From: Ampelomyces quisqualis
Taxonomy: Eukaryota; Ascomycota; Dothideomycetes; Pleosporales; Phaeosphaeriaceae
DNA: 64,000 bases
Reading direction: 5' to 3'
Assembly (NCBI GenBank): GCA_018398575.1
Contig: JAGTXZ010000005.1
Coordinates: 2,790,001-2,854,000 of the forward strand
A program made the translations under genes and the position numbers. The notes beneath the pieces were generated by a model. That model was not told where the DNA came from, did no database searches, and was given only the letters and a program-made list of their open reading frames with translations. Shown piece after piece: positions 41,323-53,101 of this stretch. The stretch's first letter is position 1. Each line of letters opens with the position of its first letter.

Positions 41323-41728
41323 ACAGAGTTACTGTTAGAGACGGAGTTAGAGACGTATTTATGTGAGCGGGCCTCCGCTTATCAAGGCAGTGCCTTAACA
41401 AAAAGAATAAATACATACATTATTACTATAGACTATCCATTGCTGCTGCGCAGCTTCCGCTTCAGTAACATTTACGAACTGACAGACTTTTGTATTAGGT
41501 CGTGTCGGATTCACATGTCAGAATTCTCACAGGTCAAATAGTACTGGGAAGTTAGTTCATCGAGTCAAGTGTGTTACTTCAGCTGATGCATAAATGAGGC
41601 TAACCAGAACCGTTGCAACATGTGGTAATCCTGTTGAAGAACTCCTTGAATGATGCGCGGGATCGCGCCAGTCTTCCCCGTGTTTTGTTAGTCGTAGCCA
41701 TATCTCGAGACGCCAGAATGTTCTCTTA
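41323..41728. other. spacer between the TIR element and the Hsp70-like remnant
   Basis: Normal composition resumes right after the terminal repeat. A 73-codon frame at 41320-41541 starts inside the TIR and appears accidental. No gene is supported. Confidence 0.45.
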
Positions 41729-43008
41729 CTATGAAAGACCAAGGCGACCAATCCCAAAGCCTAGATAGCGATTCTCTCGCAAAGGAGGGATCAAAAAATC
41801 ACCAACAGCAGTGTATGCGTCATCCTTGAGAATAATGCTCCTCTGTATGTCCCGTTCGAATGGCTGAACTATATAGCTTTCTACTAACCTCTCGGTTGTA
41901 GAATCTTTCGTGCCATCGGCCAAGTAAGGCGCGTGTTCGTGCAGTCTCTCGGTTACGATTCGTCGAAGGCTTTCATTGATTGAGTTACCTCCGCATGACC
42001 TAGCTGCACATTGTTAATGAATTGTGGGAACACGTAACCATGTTGACGTACCAATGCACGGAATGGTACGTTAATGTTGGGTTGCAGTTTTGCGCTAAAG
42101 GCCCGCTTATATCGTTCCAGCTCCACAGTCAATTATGAGCATACGCTGTCCGATCCATACTGGCTAGCATCAAAGACGAAAAACCCGGAAAAAGAATACA
42201 AGGTCATTACCTCGACAGAATAAAAGCCTCCAAGTAGGCTATAAGCCGCAGCGGCAACATGTTCGTTGATGGTCGCGATTTCTGGCCGCAGTTGCACGTT
42301 GTGAGCTGGCCAAACCGCCCTGATAGCACGGTCATACGCTGCTATCCAGCGTTTCACGCTGTCGAAAGACCCCCCACTGGGGCAAGGAACCATGAACTCT
42401 GGCCTCGACACCCCATAGTCACGACCAGTATCTCGAACGACTGAGAACCAATGCTTCAAGTAGATGTAGAAAAGGTCGTCTTCGTCCTTGATGAAGCCAG
42501 CTTTCATCAAGACCTTGACCTTTTCCTTCAGCCCTTTTCGAATTGGAATTGTCGCTTTCTCCTCGTCTAACAAGAGCTTGAATTGACTGATCATATGATC
42601 TGGATAGTTATGGATTTCGTTGTTAGGGTCTTCCAACAATCGTAAAACATCCCAGCCCGATTCGATTGTGTCGCCTGGCGTAGCCTCAAAGTACAATGTG
42701 ACTGAAACGGTGTCGCTTGGTTTGTTGTACAACGCCCTGTCTCCCAGGTATCCTTTCACATACTGAATCAAGTCAAGAATATCGATATTGCTGGTTAAAA
42801 TACCACTTGGAAGGCATACCAAGGCCATGGTGCCGTAGCCGGTGCCAAGATCAGCTGGGATGATGACCCTAAGATCGCCTCTACGCTCGGAGTCGCGCGA
42901 CAGTTGTACCCAGTCATCGCGAGGCTGTCTGAAAAATCTGAGTTGAGCAAAACAATCTTGATCATACCATCTGGAAGCATCCGCTTGATTACTCATGGCT
43001 GAATCCAT
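41729..43008 (-). pseudogene. Hsp70-like ATPase-domain gene, probably broken
   Basis: Resembles the fungal family of divergent Hsp70-like proteins. The N-terminus (MDSAMSNQADASRWYDQD) is followed by VIIPADLGTGYGTMALV, the position of the DxGT phosphate loop, then HMISQFKLLLDEE and EDDLFYIYLKHWFSV, typical of the group. Exon 1 (43008-42211) and a 47-nt intron lead to PVWIGQRMLIIDCGAGTI, matching the second phosphate motif, but a TAA follows at 42107. Downstream frames hold the rest of the domain: SCGGNSINESLRRIVTERL, then TERLVESYIVQPFERDI, ending near 41729. I could not join these by standard introns without frame breaks. A short 284-residue product is the alternative reading. Confidence 0.55.
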
Positions 43009-44134
43009 GAGTACCCACCCATAGGTGGAAAGGAGTAATCGAGAGTTTAGTAAGTTGTGTTGTGAAGACTTGGATGTGCAGTAAGATCAAACTTATGTAC
43101 ATAAAAACACTGGCAAGACTGCGGCAGCACGATAACACCTGATGAGCGCCTGTTGTTTGCTGCTATGCAGGAAGCAACGGCTTCTGTTCCCGCCGATGCA
43201 CAAGCAAGCCAAAGAATTTCACGGAAAGGTCGTGACTGCCGCAATTTGTACAACCACGGCCCACTAAAACAGACCGAGGGATTGACAGGGTGAAGGCTGA
43301 ACCCATCGACATCACGAAGGGTCGAGAAATATTTGTCAGCCCAAATTGGCAGCTCTAGAAGCCTTTGTCTCTCTAGTTTACTGCTTCCTAAACTTCGTTC
43401 TCCTCACTAACTTGTCCCAAAGGACGTGGACGATATAGGAGGGCTGCTGCAGGAGCTACGCCGCGCTAAGCTCAAAGTACCAAAAAGTAAGCGGTCGTCG
43501 CACAATGATATATCGGTTGGCGACGACTCACTGACACCGCGTCAGGTGATTAGATCTTTCCGACTCTACGAGGATGAAATTGAAATAGCTACCACATCCT
43601 TGCCCTGACCCACAAATCCTGTGCGTATGAAAACCTAAGATAACTGCCAAGGCCAAATCAGACAACTTTCTTAAGTAAGTCTAGCCCCGCACGTACATTA
43701 CGTTAGAGCTAGAAGTCTAAAGTCTAAACTTTTTTAAACCTCTATGTACTTCTACAGCCCAAATAAGCACAACTCCGACAATTTTTTTTACCCTCATTAA
43801 ATCTGCGTGCCCGCAATATACTTTGCTCACTAGACACAGAAAATATTTTGATTTTGTCGGTGGATTTGAAGGGCTTCAAGACAGGGGCTTATGGGGGTGG
43901 GTAATAACGTCTCCCCATTGCTACCTAGCACACAACCAATCCCCACCCAAAGATATTGCGTGCTTCGTTGCATCTCCAAATAATTTGCAAAGTTTCGGCG
44001 TTATCACATCGGCCGATAGACTAACAACGTGATCAAGCTTCCGCCATGAAAAGCTTGCGCCCGCCCAGCTCAACGCTTCGCCGTCTTCGTACCTTCATTT
44101 CGACGTACCACTAAAACCATCTGCGTGAAGCACC
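43009..44134. promoter_or_regulatory. gene-free region upstream of the amino-acid permease
   Basis: About 1.1 kb between the Hsp70-like start and the permease start. A 60-codon frame at 43426-43608 is not supported by anything else. Two GATA cores (TTATCA at 44001 and CGATAG at 44014) lie within 20 bp, about 120-135 bp before the permease ATG. Fungal permeases are commonly controlled by GATA factors of the AreA type, so these may be functional (inference). Confidence 0.4.
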
Positions 44135-45721
44135 ATGGCTTCCGCAGATATCGAAAAGGTCGCTCATGACCATGCAATATCCCCGGAGACTCTGCATCGG
44201 GCGCATGCTCATCTTGTTAATGAAGACCGTCTCCGCCGGTCGCTGTCGGCGCGACAAGTTCAAATGATCGCAATTGGCGGCACAATTGGCACAGGACTTT
44301 TCCTCGGAACTGGAAAAGCACTAGCGACAGGCGGACCTGCATCGCTGCTGTTGTGCTACTCCATTGTAGGCGGCATCGTGTTCATGACCATGCTTGCGCT
44401 GGGAGAAATGGCGGCTTTCGTGCCGGTTGCAGGGTCCTTTTGCACTTTCGCTGGCCGCTATGTCGACGACTCATTCGGCTTCGCGCTGACTTGGAATTAC
44501 TGGTTCAACGACGCAGTTTCAACGGCAGCAGATTTAGTCGCGCTTCAGCTTCTTGTGCAGTACTGGACGGATGTGTTCCCCTGGTATGCGCTAGGTATCA
44601 TTGTTTGGGTGTTGGTTGTGCTGGCTAATATCATTGACGTGCGGGCTTATGGCGAGCTGGAATACTGGCTTAGTCTGCTCAAAGTCGTCACGATTATCAT
44701 CTTCATCATTCTCAGCATCGCCGTCAATGCTGGCGGAAATGTCGGATATGGCTACATCGGTGCCAAATACTGGACTCAAGGAGCTGCACCATTCGTTGGT
44801 GGTATCGGCGGGTTTGCGTCGGTTTTCGTCACAGCGTCCTTCGCGTATGGCGGTACCGAATCCATCGCCATCACCGCAGGAGAAACACGCGATCCCGCGC
44901 GCGTACTACCACGCGTCGTGAAGAATGTCTTTTGGCGTATCTTGCTGTTCTACATCTTGTCTGCTATCATGATCGGTTTCAACATCCCCTACGATACTCC
45001 AGGCCTCAGCACCAAGTCAAGCCGCACATCGCCGTTCACACTCGCATTCCAGATGGCAGGCTCAAAGTCTGCAGGCTCATTTGTCAATGCAGTAGTGCTC
45101 ACAAGCGTAGTGTCGGCTGGCAACCATGCTACGTATTGCGGGTCTCGATTGCTGTACACACTCGGCGCCAACGGACATGCGCCCAAAGTCTTCACTCGGC
45201 TCACGCGCTATCAAGTCCCATGGGTCGCGGTCATGACCACGAGTCTGGTGTCTATTGTTCTGTTCTCTCTGTCCTTTGCAGGATCTGGCCAGGTCTGGAC
45301 GTGGTTGCAAAACATCGTCGGTGTGTCGAACCAGCTTAGCTGGATCTGTATCGGCATCGCATCATTGCGGTTCCGTGCTGGCCTCAAAGCACAGGGCAAG
45401 GAGCATCTTCTACCTTTCGTCAACTGGACATACCCATGGGGACCATGGATTTGCATCATTCTAAACAGTTTCATCGTGCTGGTTCAAGGATGGACATCCT
45501 TCAGCCCGACTTTTGGCGCAGTTGACTTCGTGAGCTTCTATCTTGAGCTGCCTGTATTCGCGCTCATGATCATTGGATGGAAGTTAGTCAAGCGCACAAA
45601 GCTGCACAAAGCAAGTGATATGGATGTTGAGACGGACGTGTATACGAAAGAAGATAGGGAGCCGGAAGAGAAAGGTTGGAAGAGTAAGGGAAAGAAGATC
45701 GGCACTTGGTTCTGCTTCTAG
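44135..45721 (+). CDS. amino-acid permease (yeast AAT/APC family)
   Basis: A 528-residue single-exon plasma-membrane transporter that should import amino acids with protons. A cytoplasmic N-terminus is followed by the family motif SARQVQMIAIGGTIGTGLFL in the first helix. Twelve hydrophobic segments follow, including LLCYSIVGGIVFMTMLALGE, the EMAAFVPVAGSFCTFAGRYV region, and helices after FASVFVTASFAYGGTESIAI, where the GGTE substrate-site motif is seen. The C-terminal tail is Lys/Glu-rich. The pattern matches general or basic amino-acid permeases; the substrate cannot be read from sequence. The length is normal. Confidence 0.92.
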   Translation: MASADIEKVAHDHAISPETLHRAHAHLVNEDRLRRSLSARQVQMIAIGGTIGTGLFLGTGKALATGGPASLLLCYSIVGGIVFMTMLALGEMAAFVPVAGSFCTFAGRYVDDSFGFALTWNYWFNDAVSTAADLVALQLLVQYWTDVFPWYALGIIVWVLVVLANIIDVRAYGELEYWLSLLKVVTIIIFIILSIAVNAGGNVGYGYIGAKYWTQGAAPFVGGIGGFASVFVTASFAYGGTESIAITAGETRDPARVLPRVVKNVFWRILLFYILSAIMIGFNIPYDTPGLSTKSSRTSPFTLAFQMAGSKSAGSFVNAVVLTSVVSAGNHATYCGSRLLYTLGANGHAPKVFTRLTRYQVPWVAVMTTSLVSIVLFSLSFAGSGQVWTWLQNIVGVSNQLSWICIGIASLRFRAGLKAQGKEHLLPFVNWTYPWGPWICIILNSFIVLVQGWTSFSPTFGAVDFVSFYLELPVFALMIIGWKLVKRTKLHKASDMDVETDVYTKEDREPEEKGWKSKGKKIGTWFCF

Positions 45722-45857
45722 CAGATGAATGGGTGGACCCGCTTTGATAGCCAGCACGAGAAACATTCAATATACCCCTCTGATGTGCACCAACGTGCAT
45801 ACATGCGTGATAGCTACGTATATGGCATGGAAGCTGTAGCACACATCTCTGTCACGG
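45722..45857. other. short spacer
   Basis: 136 bp between the permease stop and the AbfB-domain remnant. It contains the permease 3' UTR. Confidence 0.4.
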
Positions 45858-46511
45858 TTGATGCGACAAACATTACTTAGGTACCTTCAATCCATTTCGA
45901 TTAGTCTAGGCGCAGAATATGGCCATCTGATCATTCCAATCTGCCAAGTTCAGCCAATCATAGCCAACGCTGGCGGGCATTTTCGGCTCTCAGTCGCTAC
46001 CACGTGTACATCCTTGACCATCGACCCAGCATACAACGCCGGATCATCAATCTCGCTTCGGGCCACTACATATGGCTTTGATACCTGCTACCTTGCACAT
46101 ACCAGGGACGCTTTCAACACCCAGGTTGTCTCGTCAGCGCGCAGCACTGCTCTCAAGCAGCAAGCTAGCTAGACTGTCAGCACTGGTCTTTCCAACAGCG
46201 CTTGCTTCTCTTTCAAACCCAATGGCCCTTCCGCAAGCTTCACTTGCCATTACGACTTTCTGCTGAAGCTAAACGCCAACGACAACAGCAAAGCCTTCAA
46301 AGAGGATGCAACGTTCTGCCCGCAGGAAAGTCCCAATGGTGAAGATACATCGATCCGAGCACGGGGTTATCCTACACGCTATATGCGTCATAAAGACAGT
46401 GTTGGGCACATTCCCGGAATTGACAGCGCTCACACGTTCGATGCTGCAAGTTCCTTCAATGACGATGTGGGTTGGTTGGTGAGCACTGGTCTTGCTTCAA
46501 TACTAGTATAA
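45858..46511 (+). pseudogene. AbfB (CBM42-like) domain gene with an in-frame stop
   Basis: The frame from ATG 45858 runs to a TAG at 46170-46172 and continues in the same frame for 112 codons to a TAA at 46511. Upstream of the TAG: SSISLRATTYGFDTCYLAHT. Downstream: FSFKPNGPSASFTCHYDFLL, FKEDATFCPQESPNGEDTSI, then RARGYPTRYMRHKDSVGHIP and AHTFDAASSFNDDVGW. These are the SLR-x-NYPGRYLRH and F-DATF repeats of the arabinose-binding AbfB domain, about two units. There is no catalytic domain or signal peptide in the window part. One TAG is the only break, so a missed small intron or stop readthrough remains possible, but a pseudogene is the simplest view. Confidence 0.6.
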
Positions 46512-49500
46512 TGTTCCAGTGAATCTTGCGCATGGACGCGGGATGTGCTGGTCAATCTCTTCTGGTAATTAACGTGCATGTCGAACACGCGCTTGCGTTG
46601 CAGATACTCGTTTTATCCACTACTTGCTACGGTAGACCTCTGTCACTCGAGCGTTGGTAGGCTCAAATTATCCTTCGGCTATGCAGCAACACGTCTGTTC
46701 AAATAGTGAAACTGGAAGTGCATGAAATGATTCGTTTCTGTCCAAGTCACTGTTTTACCCGGCTTGTCAGACCGATCAAAGGAGAATTGACGAGCGGCTC
46801 AATTTTGGATACCGTCGAACTGGCCGAGGCCGACCTTGCTGTCAAGAGCGTTGATCCGGCCAGTCCAAGTATTCTAATAACAATGTAGTAGTGTATCTAC
46901 GCCTTATATATTAGTAGTTCGTTATCTTGTTTAAAGAGCACCTCATCCATGTACCAGGAGAAGCACACTTTGATATCTGTCCTGATTTTGGATAATTCCG
47001 CATGCCAAATCGTTTCCCGCAGAGTTTTCTTGGTATTCTCGCAGGTCGTACCCGGAGTATGTTACGCAATCCTCTCATCAATCAGCAAGTTGATCTTTCT
47101 GAGCCTATGTCCCGAAGTCATCAGCTTTGCGAATGATACGAGGTGCTCACCACTCGCGAGTCAAGAGTGCGGATCCTTCGCACCATGGGCACACATGCGT
47201 CCACAAATCTTTCCTCTCGTGATCGAGTTCCGGTACGAGGACCACCCGAATAGGTCAAGAATCTGGGCGTTGCACCGTAATCCCTGTTCCATATGCACCT
47301 GGCTACCTCTGCAGTCTCCAGCCACTTATCCTTCCAGCTAGATCGACCTTGAAGCGATGTATTAAAATCGAAATTGTTAGCCATTATACGATTACAGCCT
47401 GGGCACACGGCGACACGGCATTGTTTTGACCGATTGTGGGCACGTCACGGTCAGCACTACGTCTTGGCTACGCCACAAGCGAGTTGGTTGCGATATCCGA
47501 GGGAGAGGGAATAAGAGTTGCGGTGTGTCCTGCGAGGCTAGTATATGAACCGGCTTGATGGTCTTTTCTTTAGGAGGAGTTGTGTTCTGAGGAAGCAAAT
47601 TCGAGTAGGGGAAAGATAGAAGGGATGGAATCTCATGCAGAGCTGGACGTGGTGGATCCTGGGAATGACGGAAGAGGTGGGATGAGATATGGGACAATGG
47701 GGCACAGATGAAAGAGCTGGAGAATGGTACGGATCTTTACAAGAGAATGCTTGATGTGAGAACTGGAGAATGGTACGATAGGTCACACGAGAATGTTTGC
47801 GCGCAGAGCCGAGTTGAGTTGTTTCCCAGTCGAATCCGATGAAAGAATTACTGGTGTAGCAAGCTACGATGCGCCCTTTTCCGAACTTTGTACGTCAACT
47901 TGCAGGACTTATGCCGCTTACAACGATCGAGATAGGCATGGAGCGCATTGCCATGAACAAGAGCAATCTATGCAGACTCAATATACCTCCGCTCTTGCCT
48001 GGCGGAATATTAGTCCCATCGAAGGGAAAGGGGAAAAAAGAAGATGGACATACCAGCCACCGCTGGTAAGGATGATTCGCCAACGTGTTACCTAGATTGT
48101 GGAACACTCCTTGACCCTATTGGAGTTCGTACCACGAGAGAGGTGCCTGTCACTGGGATTGGGAATAGAACCATCGAAAAGAACGAAATGGAGAAGATTG
48201 AATATCTGGGCCAGGTACAAAAGCAGATAACAAAAGTTTTCTGTCGATGATCCCGCATCATGTTACTTTGTTGGTCTCTCGTGGTATTGGAGTATCGTGC
48301 CTTGATTGTTTGACCGAAGGTTACAGAGACGAAGTACGCATCGAGGGCGAGATTTTACATGGCGCTTTTGGAAGCCGTCGTCTGGATAAGAGGGGGAAGC
48401 TGGACCTATCCACTACGGCTCTGGATCAAAACTGATATTGCGAGGAGCAGGATCCATCTAAACAAATGGATGGAGATGTAGAAAGGCTTGAACTGGACCA
48501 GATCACCCCTCGGTGAATCTAGCACCGTTTTCAAATGGAGTTTCGGTGAGGACACCCATTTACGGGATGCATTCGAGGCGCAAAAATCGACATAGCAGAA
48601 GATGGCTGATTGCTGCGCATAGCGGGTTCGCCACCAACGGCACGAAAGATTTCGAACCGGTGGCACAGTGTCTCTCCGCACTATTTCTGAAACTTTGGCC
48701 GCCGCTCTCACACGGCGCAGTCAAAGAACTTAAGGTCCGGACCGAGCGTGCAGCGTGGCACGGCAACGGCTTTCGGGAACCACAACCACCAGCACTCCGC
48801 CTCGAACTCAAACTCATCACTTGGCATCACAAAGCTCGGTCAGACATGACACAAGGCCGTGCGCACCTCGATTCCAGAGTCAAATGCAACCGGCCATGCG
48901 ACCAAATATTGAAAAAGACAACACAATGTGTCTCACATATTTTGCAAGTCACGTGCGTCAGGCTTCTGCACCATCGAGATTGTTAAACGCCGAAACAGTC
49001 CGCCACGCTGTGAATCCGAAACATGTGAAAGCGTGGTGCATGAAGAGAGATGGACGAGAGTAAGCACAGCAAATATTTCAACAGCCGAAGGAATGCTCGG
49101 GTATGCATGAGATGGATTCTGGTGTGCAGTACGCTGCAGATGAAACGGCAACTGCCTTGAGATTGAAATTGAAATCGTTGGCAATTGGACCTATGGCGGT
49201 ACACCAGCGAGGATGTTCACGAAGAGATGAGACGACTCTCTCAGTAAAGAAGAGAAGATTCCGTGGGCACGTACATCGACTTCCGCCTGTACCAGCCTCG
49301 TTGCATGCTATCACACAGTGGAGACAGAAGACTTGACGGGGAGGACGATAGCCACGTAGCAGCTGCGCGGTCACCGACAAAAACACTAGGCCGGAGCGGC
49401 TTTGAAGGTGTGACGATGGCGATGAAGGAGCATTAGGGTGCTGAGTGAGGTGCGTGGCAATTGCTGGGCGGCGCTTACAACGTGCCGGAGCCGGGCGCGC

Positions 49501-52500
49501 CAGGAGAGAAGAAGTGGGATGAATTACGAAATGGCCATGAGATGTGACGCAGGACGGCTTGCAGAACTCTTGCGATCTACCAGTCTATTCTTGACATAGG
49601 CTGATGAGGGCTGACTTGGCCTGTGCCGAATGCATAGCGCCAAGTGTGGTGCGGATGGTGGGCCGCTGGACTGGCGGTTTCATCTGCAGCGGGGTACGAA
49701 AGCACAAATCGCCTGCTTGTTGCAATACCGTCACGGCGATAGAGTATCCATGCAGTTGGAGGGAGCGCAGAGGACGCTCATCTGTGTGATGGCAGTTTTG
49801 GCGAGGCAGACTGTGCTGTTCAGCCTCACGGGAATGACCTAAGTTTAGAGCGGGAACTAAGCCCAAAGGGGCCTGCACCACCGAGCACGCGTGCCCCGCA
49901 GGCCGCAGCAGCTTGAGATGGCGGAGATGCGGGTGGTGGGACTGTGACTGGAATATCCTGCAGCACCAAAGTATACAATTCCAGACTTGTGCGGTACTGC
50001 GGTACCCTCTGTCACCTGTCAATGTATCATCAGAACATTCGCGATGGTGCTAACTAGTGCAGGCATCTCACCGGGCTGCCATGCCCGTGGCGACATGCAT
50101 TTCCTGCAGGATCAATGATTAAAATGCGAGAATCTTCGGGACTCCTGCTGGAATTCGTGCGGATGGTTCCAGTGACCGGAAAATGGGGTGCATGTGCGTA
50201 TCTGATTTGTGCAAACAAGGGGGGACTGCAGGACCTGGGATTGCTAGACTCGATTGTGCCGTGTGGAACAAAAGAATACACAAACAGGCCAGCCGCCGGG
50301 GCAATCGCCTGACGTCGGGACGGCACCGTTCTGGAACATTACTCTCGGGGCCTCAACCTCACAGATCCACTGGCCAACCTACTGTATGCAGCCAGATGGC
50401 CTCGACTGTGGAGAATTAGCAGCATGAAACGAACCTACCCCTGACAGCGCTCGCCATTCGCTCTGATGGAGGGCGGACCAACTCAACAACTACGCAGGAC
50501 AAGGAAGTCCTGGAGAGATTTACATTGGCAGATGTTGGAGCGAAGACAGTGCCCTCTTCCGTGGCGGGGATCGATGATCCATCTCCATCGTTCGCAAAGT
50601 TGGGCATCGGATTGGCAATGTCTCAAAGCACAGATGCTCGACGGATAAGGTCGATTGTCTGGCCTCGCGACCAGCAAATGTGTATCAGGGCCATCAACCT
50701 TGCCACTCTTCTACCTGAAAGCGCGTCTGCAGCTCTTGCCGATGCTACCGTCACTTCCAACGGGCGGCCCAAGCTATCCAGCTTCACAGCAACCGCATTG
50801 GACGTGCATTGAGCTGCTTGATGACCGGCTATATTCCCAACGCGCTCCCCAGAGTCGTACTCTGCGCGATGGCAACCGGAGGCACTCCGTACCCACACTA
50901 TGGGTTGAGGTCTCACCGCGTCCAATGCGGCGCCCCCTGAACGTGGGAGTCGAATTCAATAATATGCGAGCAGCATCTTGCAACCCCAAGGCAAGGAACT
51001 AGCGTCGGGGAGCCAACGCGATCTTGGGCCCGGCAGCCTCGTCGCAAGCGTGATTTGCGGAAGCACGTGCGCGCAAACGACGCTTGACCCCCAGCAGCAA
51101 ATGGCATGGATACCAATCCTGCTCATGGCCAGCGCGCGAGTCCGAGTCCGACTGACATCAGCACAGTGCTTGCTGAAAGCATGTCGAGACCAAAATTGCC
51201 TAGGGGGCTACAGGTGCTCAGCGCCGGCGCTCTACGAATGCAGTTGCAGGTCGACGCGCCCATCACTCCCAGTTCTACCTCTTTTGCCTGACGACTCGTC
51301 GGCACTACCAGGGGACCCCATCTGATCAACCATCCTCTCGGTTGCAGGAAACTATGACGTGCGTGAGAACCCTGGCCACGACAAACCGACCGTCTGGGAG
51401 GCAAGGCTCGCCGTCAGCCAAAACGCGCAAGAAGCCGGTCTGCCATGTGCAGTGGAATTCGAGCTTGATCTGAGGCGGCTCTGCCGAATCCTTTGAGACT
51501 TTCTCTGACGCCTCCCTGCAGATTCGTGCACGTGCAGAATTCCGGTGAAGCATGTGACTTGGGCACACAGTCCTCCTGAGTCCTGGCAGGCCTCCCTGGT
51601 CCTGCGCAGGAAACCCAATCCCCATCACATAAGCAGCGCACTTTTTGTCAACCAATGCAAGCGCATGCCAGTGGTTGCCCAGTGCATTTCATTTGCCCGC
51701 CGCCAGCCATGAAAGTCTGATCGCGCGCGGAAACTGGGTTGACGTGTTTATGGGCGGGCAAGCTAAGATAGTCAGGCCTCCCGTCCGTGACACGAGCAGC
51801 CCTACAGTCCTACCGGTAGCGCTGCGTGGAGATGGTGCGGACCACAGACTCCAGACTCCAGAGTGCAGAACCGTCGCTTGCAAGATGACACGGCTGGAGC
51901 GACTGTCTATGTACGTACCGTGCTTATGCTTTGTATATTTGCCTCCCAACGAATAAGCGGGGAAATGCAGCAGTGATAATCCGCTCTGTGCGACAAAAGT
52001 CTGATCGTTCCACACCCGTTGGACAGTTTCATATTCGCCGTTTACCAGTCGGCGACAGCAGGACCTCGCCGACGTCAGACATTCGATATTCACGGTGTAT
52101 ATCCAGCACGCGCCAGTCGAGCTCTGCTCCACCAATGACTTGTCGAGTCTGCCGGACTTTGTTCTAGTCCATGCAGGGGGGCGTTCAAATACAGGCGCAT
52201 CCACGACACTCAAGGGGGACTCGCGCGAACATCTCTAAGCTCACAGGACGAAATCTAGCATCGCGCCTCGCACATTTAGGTAGCGTCGCGATGACAGCAT
52301 GTCGTGAAGCCACCTGTCCTGCACAGTAAGCGGCAGGATACTTTGCCGTTGGGCTTTGGGACGTGCTCAGCCCCAAGCTATTTCTAGTCCACCACATGGC
52401 ACAGGCTCTCCAAGCCTCCTCACCCAATTTTGGGAGCAAGTGCCGTGTTTGAGGCAGGAACGGTCCGCAGGATGGCTAGGTAGTCCACTCACACGGGCCA

Positions 52501-53101
52501 GGGACTTGGACTGTGACCCGTTCGCTTGCACGCCCGCAGCCATGCCCGTGGGCTCCAGCTTTTTTGCACATGGTCCCTCATTCGACCATAGCACGGCGAT
52601 TAGCGTCTCTGCCTATGCAAGAACCATGCAATTCCCAAGTGTATCCTAGCTTGCAGCGCCTAGACATCATTTCTCGAGAAACAGTTACGCCTCTTACCCT
52701 CAAAAGTACTCTCCTCGTTTTGGCTTGGCTCAGGCACAGCCCGCAGGTATTTACAGTTTCTCTCCGCAAACACAACCTGATACGCAGTCCATTCTCTCTG
52801 TATCTGCTGCCATAGTCTACTTTTGGAACGGCATTCACCCCCATTCCGGCCTACTAGGCACTACTGGAAAACCGTCTTTTCTGGTAACTGTTCTTAATTC
52901 AGCACATCTGGCTTCGACTACCTATGATCATCGAGTGGAGCATATGCCGCCTTGTCCAAGACATGGACACTAGCCTGCAGCTGTACCTCAGACCTGGAAC
53001 GACTAGCTCCCTCCATCTGCATCTCAACTTGAGCCTCTGATCTCTCCTGGCCCCATTGCCCTCGGCAAAGATATATACCTCCTGGCACCTCTCTGTCAGC
53101 G
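46512..53101. other. gene-free stretch of 6.6 kb upstream of the C2H2 factor
   Basis: Ordinary composition, not RIP-like, with many frames of 60-174 codons on both strands but none with recognisable domains. No TIRs, LTRs or tRNA-like structures were spotted. The stretch lies directly upstream of a transcription factor gene; long regulatory regions or long 5' leaders are common for developmental regulators in fungi (inference). Non-coding transcripts cannot be excluded. Confidence 0.5.

Noticed and set aside
33716..41345. Target duplication of the outer TIR element from the shared gttactgttaga motif
   Set aside because: The motif is not adjacent to the ends and seems part of a short local repeat; no clean duplication borders the TIRs.
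41320..41541. 73-codon plus-strand frame next to the TIR
   Set aside because: It begins in the transposon terminus and has no support.
48513..52213. Frames of 145-174 codons in the gene-poor region
   Set aside because: They overlap each other on both strands, lack domains or intron logic, and have compositions expected by chance in GC-balanced DNA.
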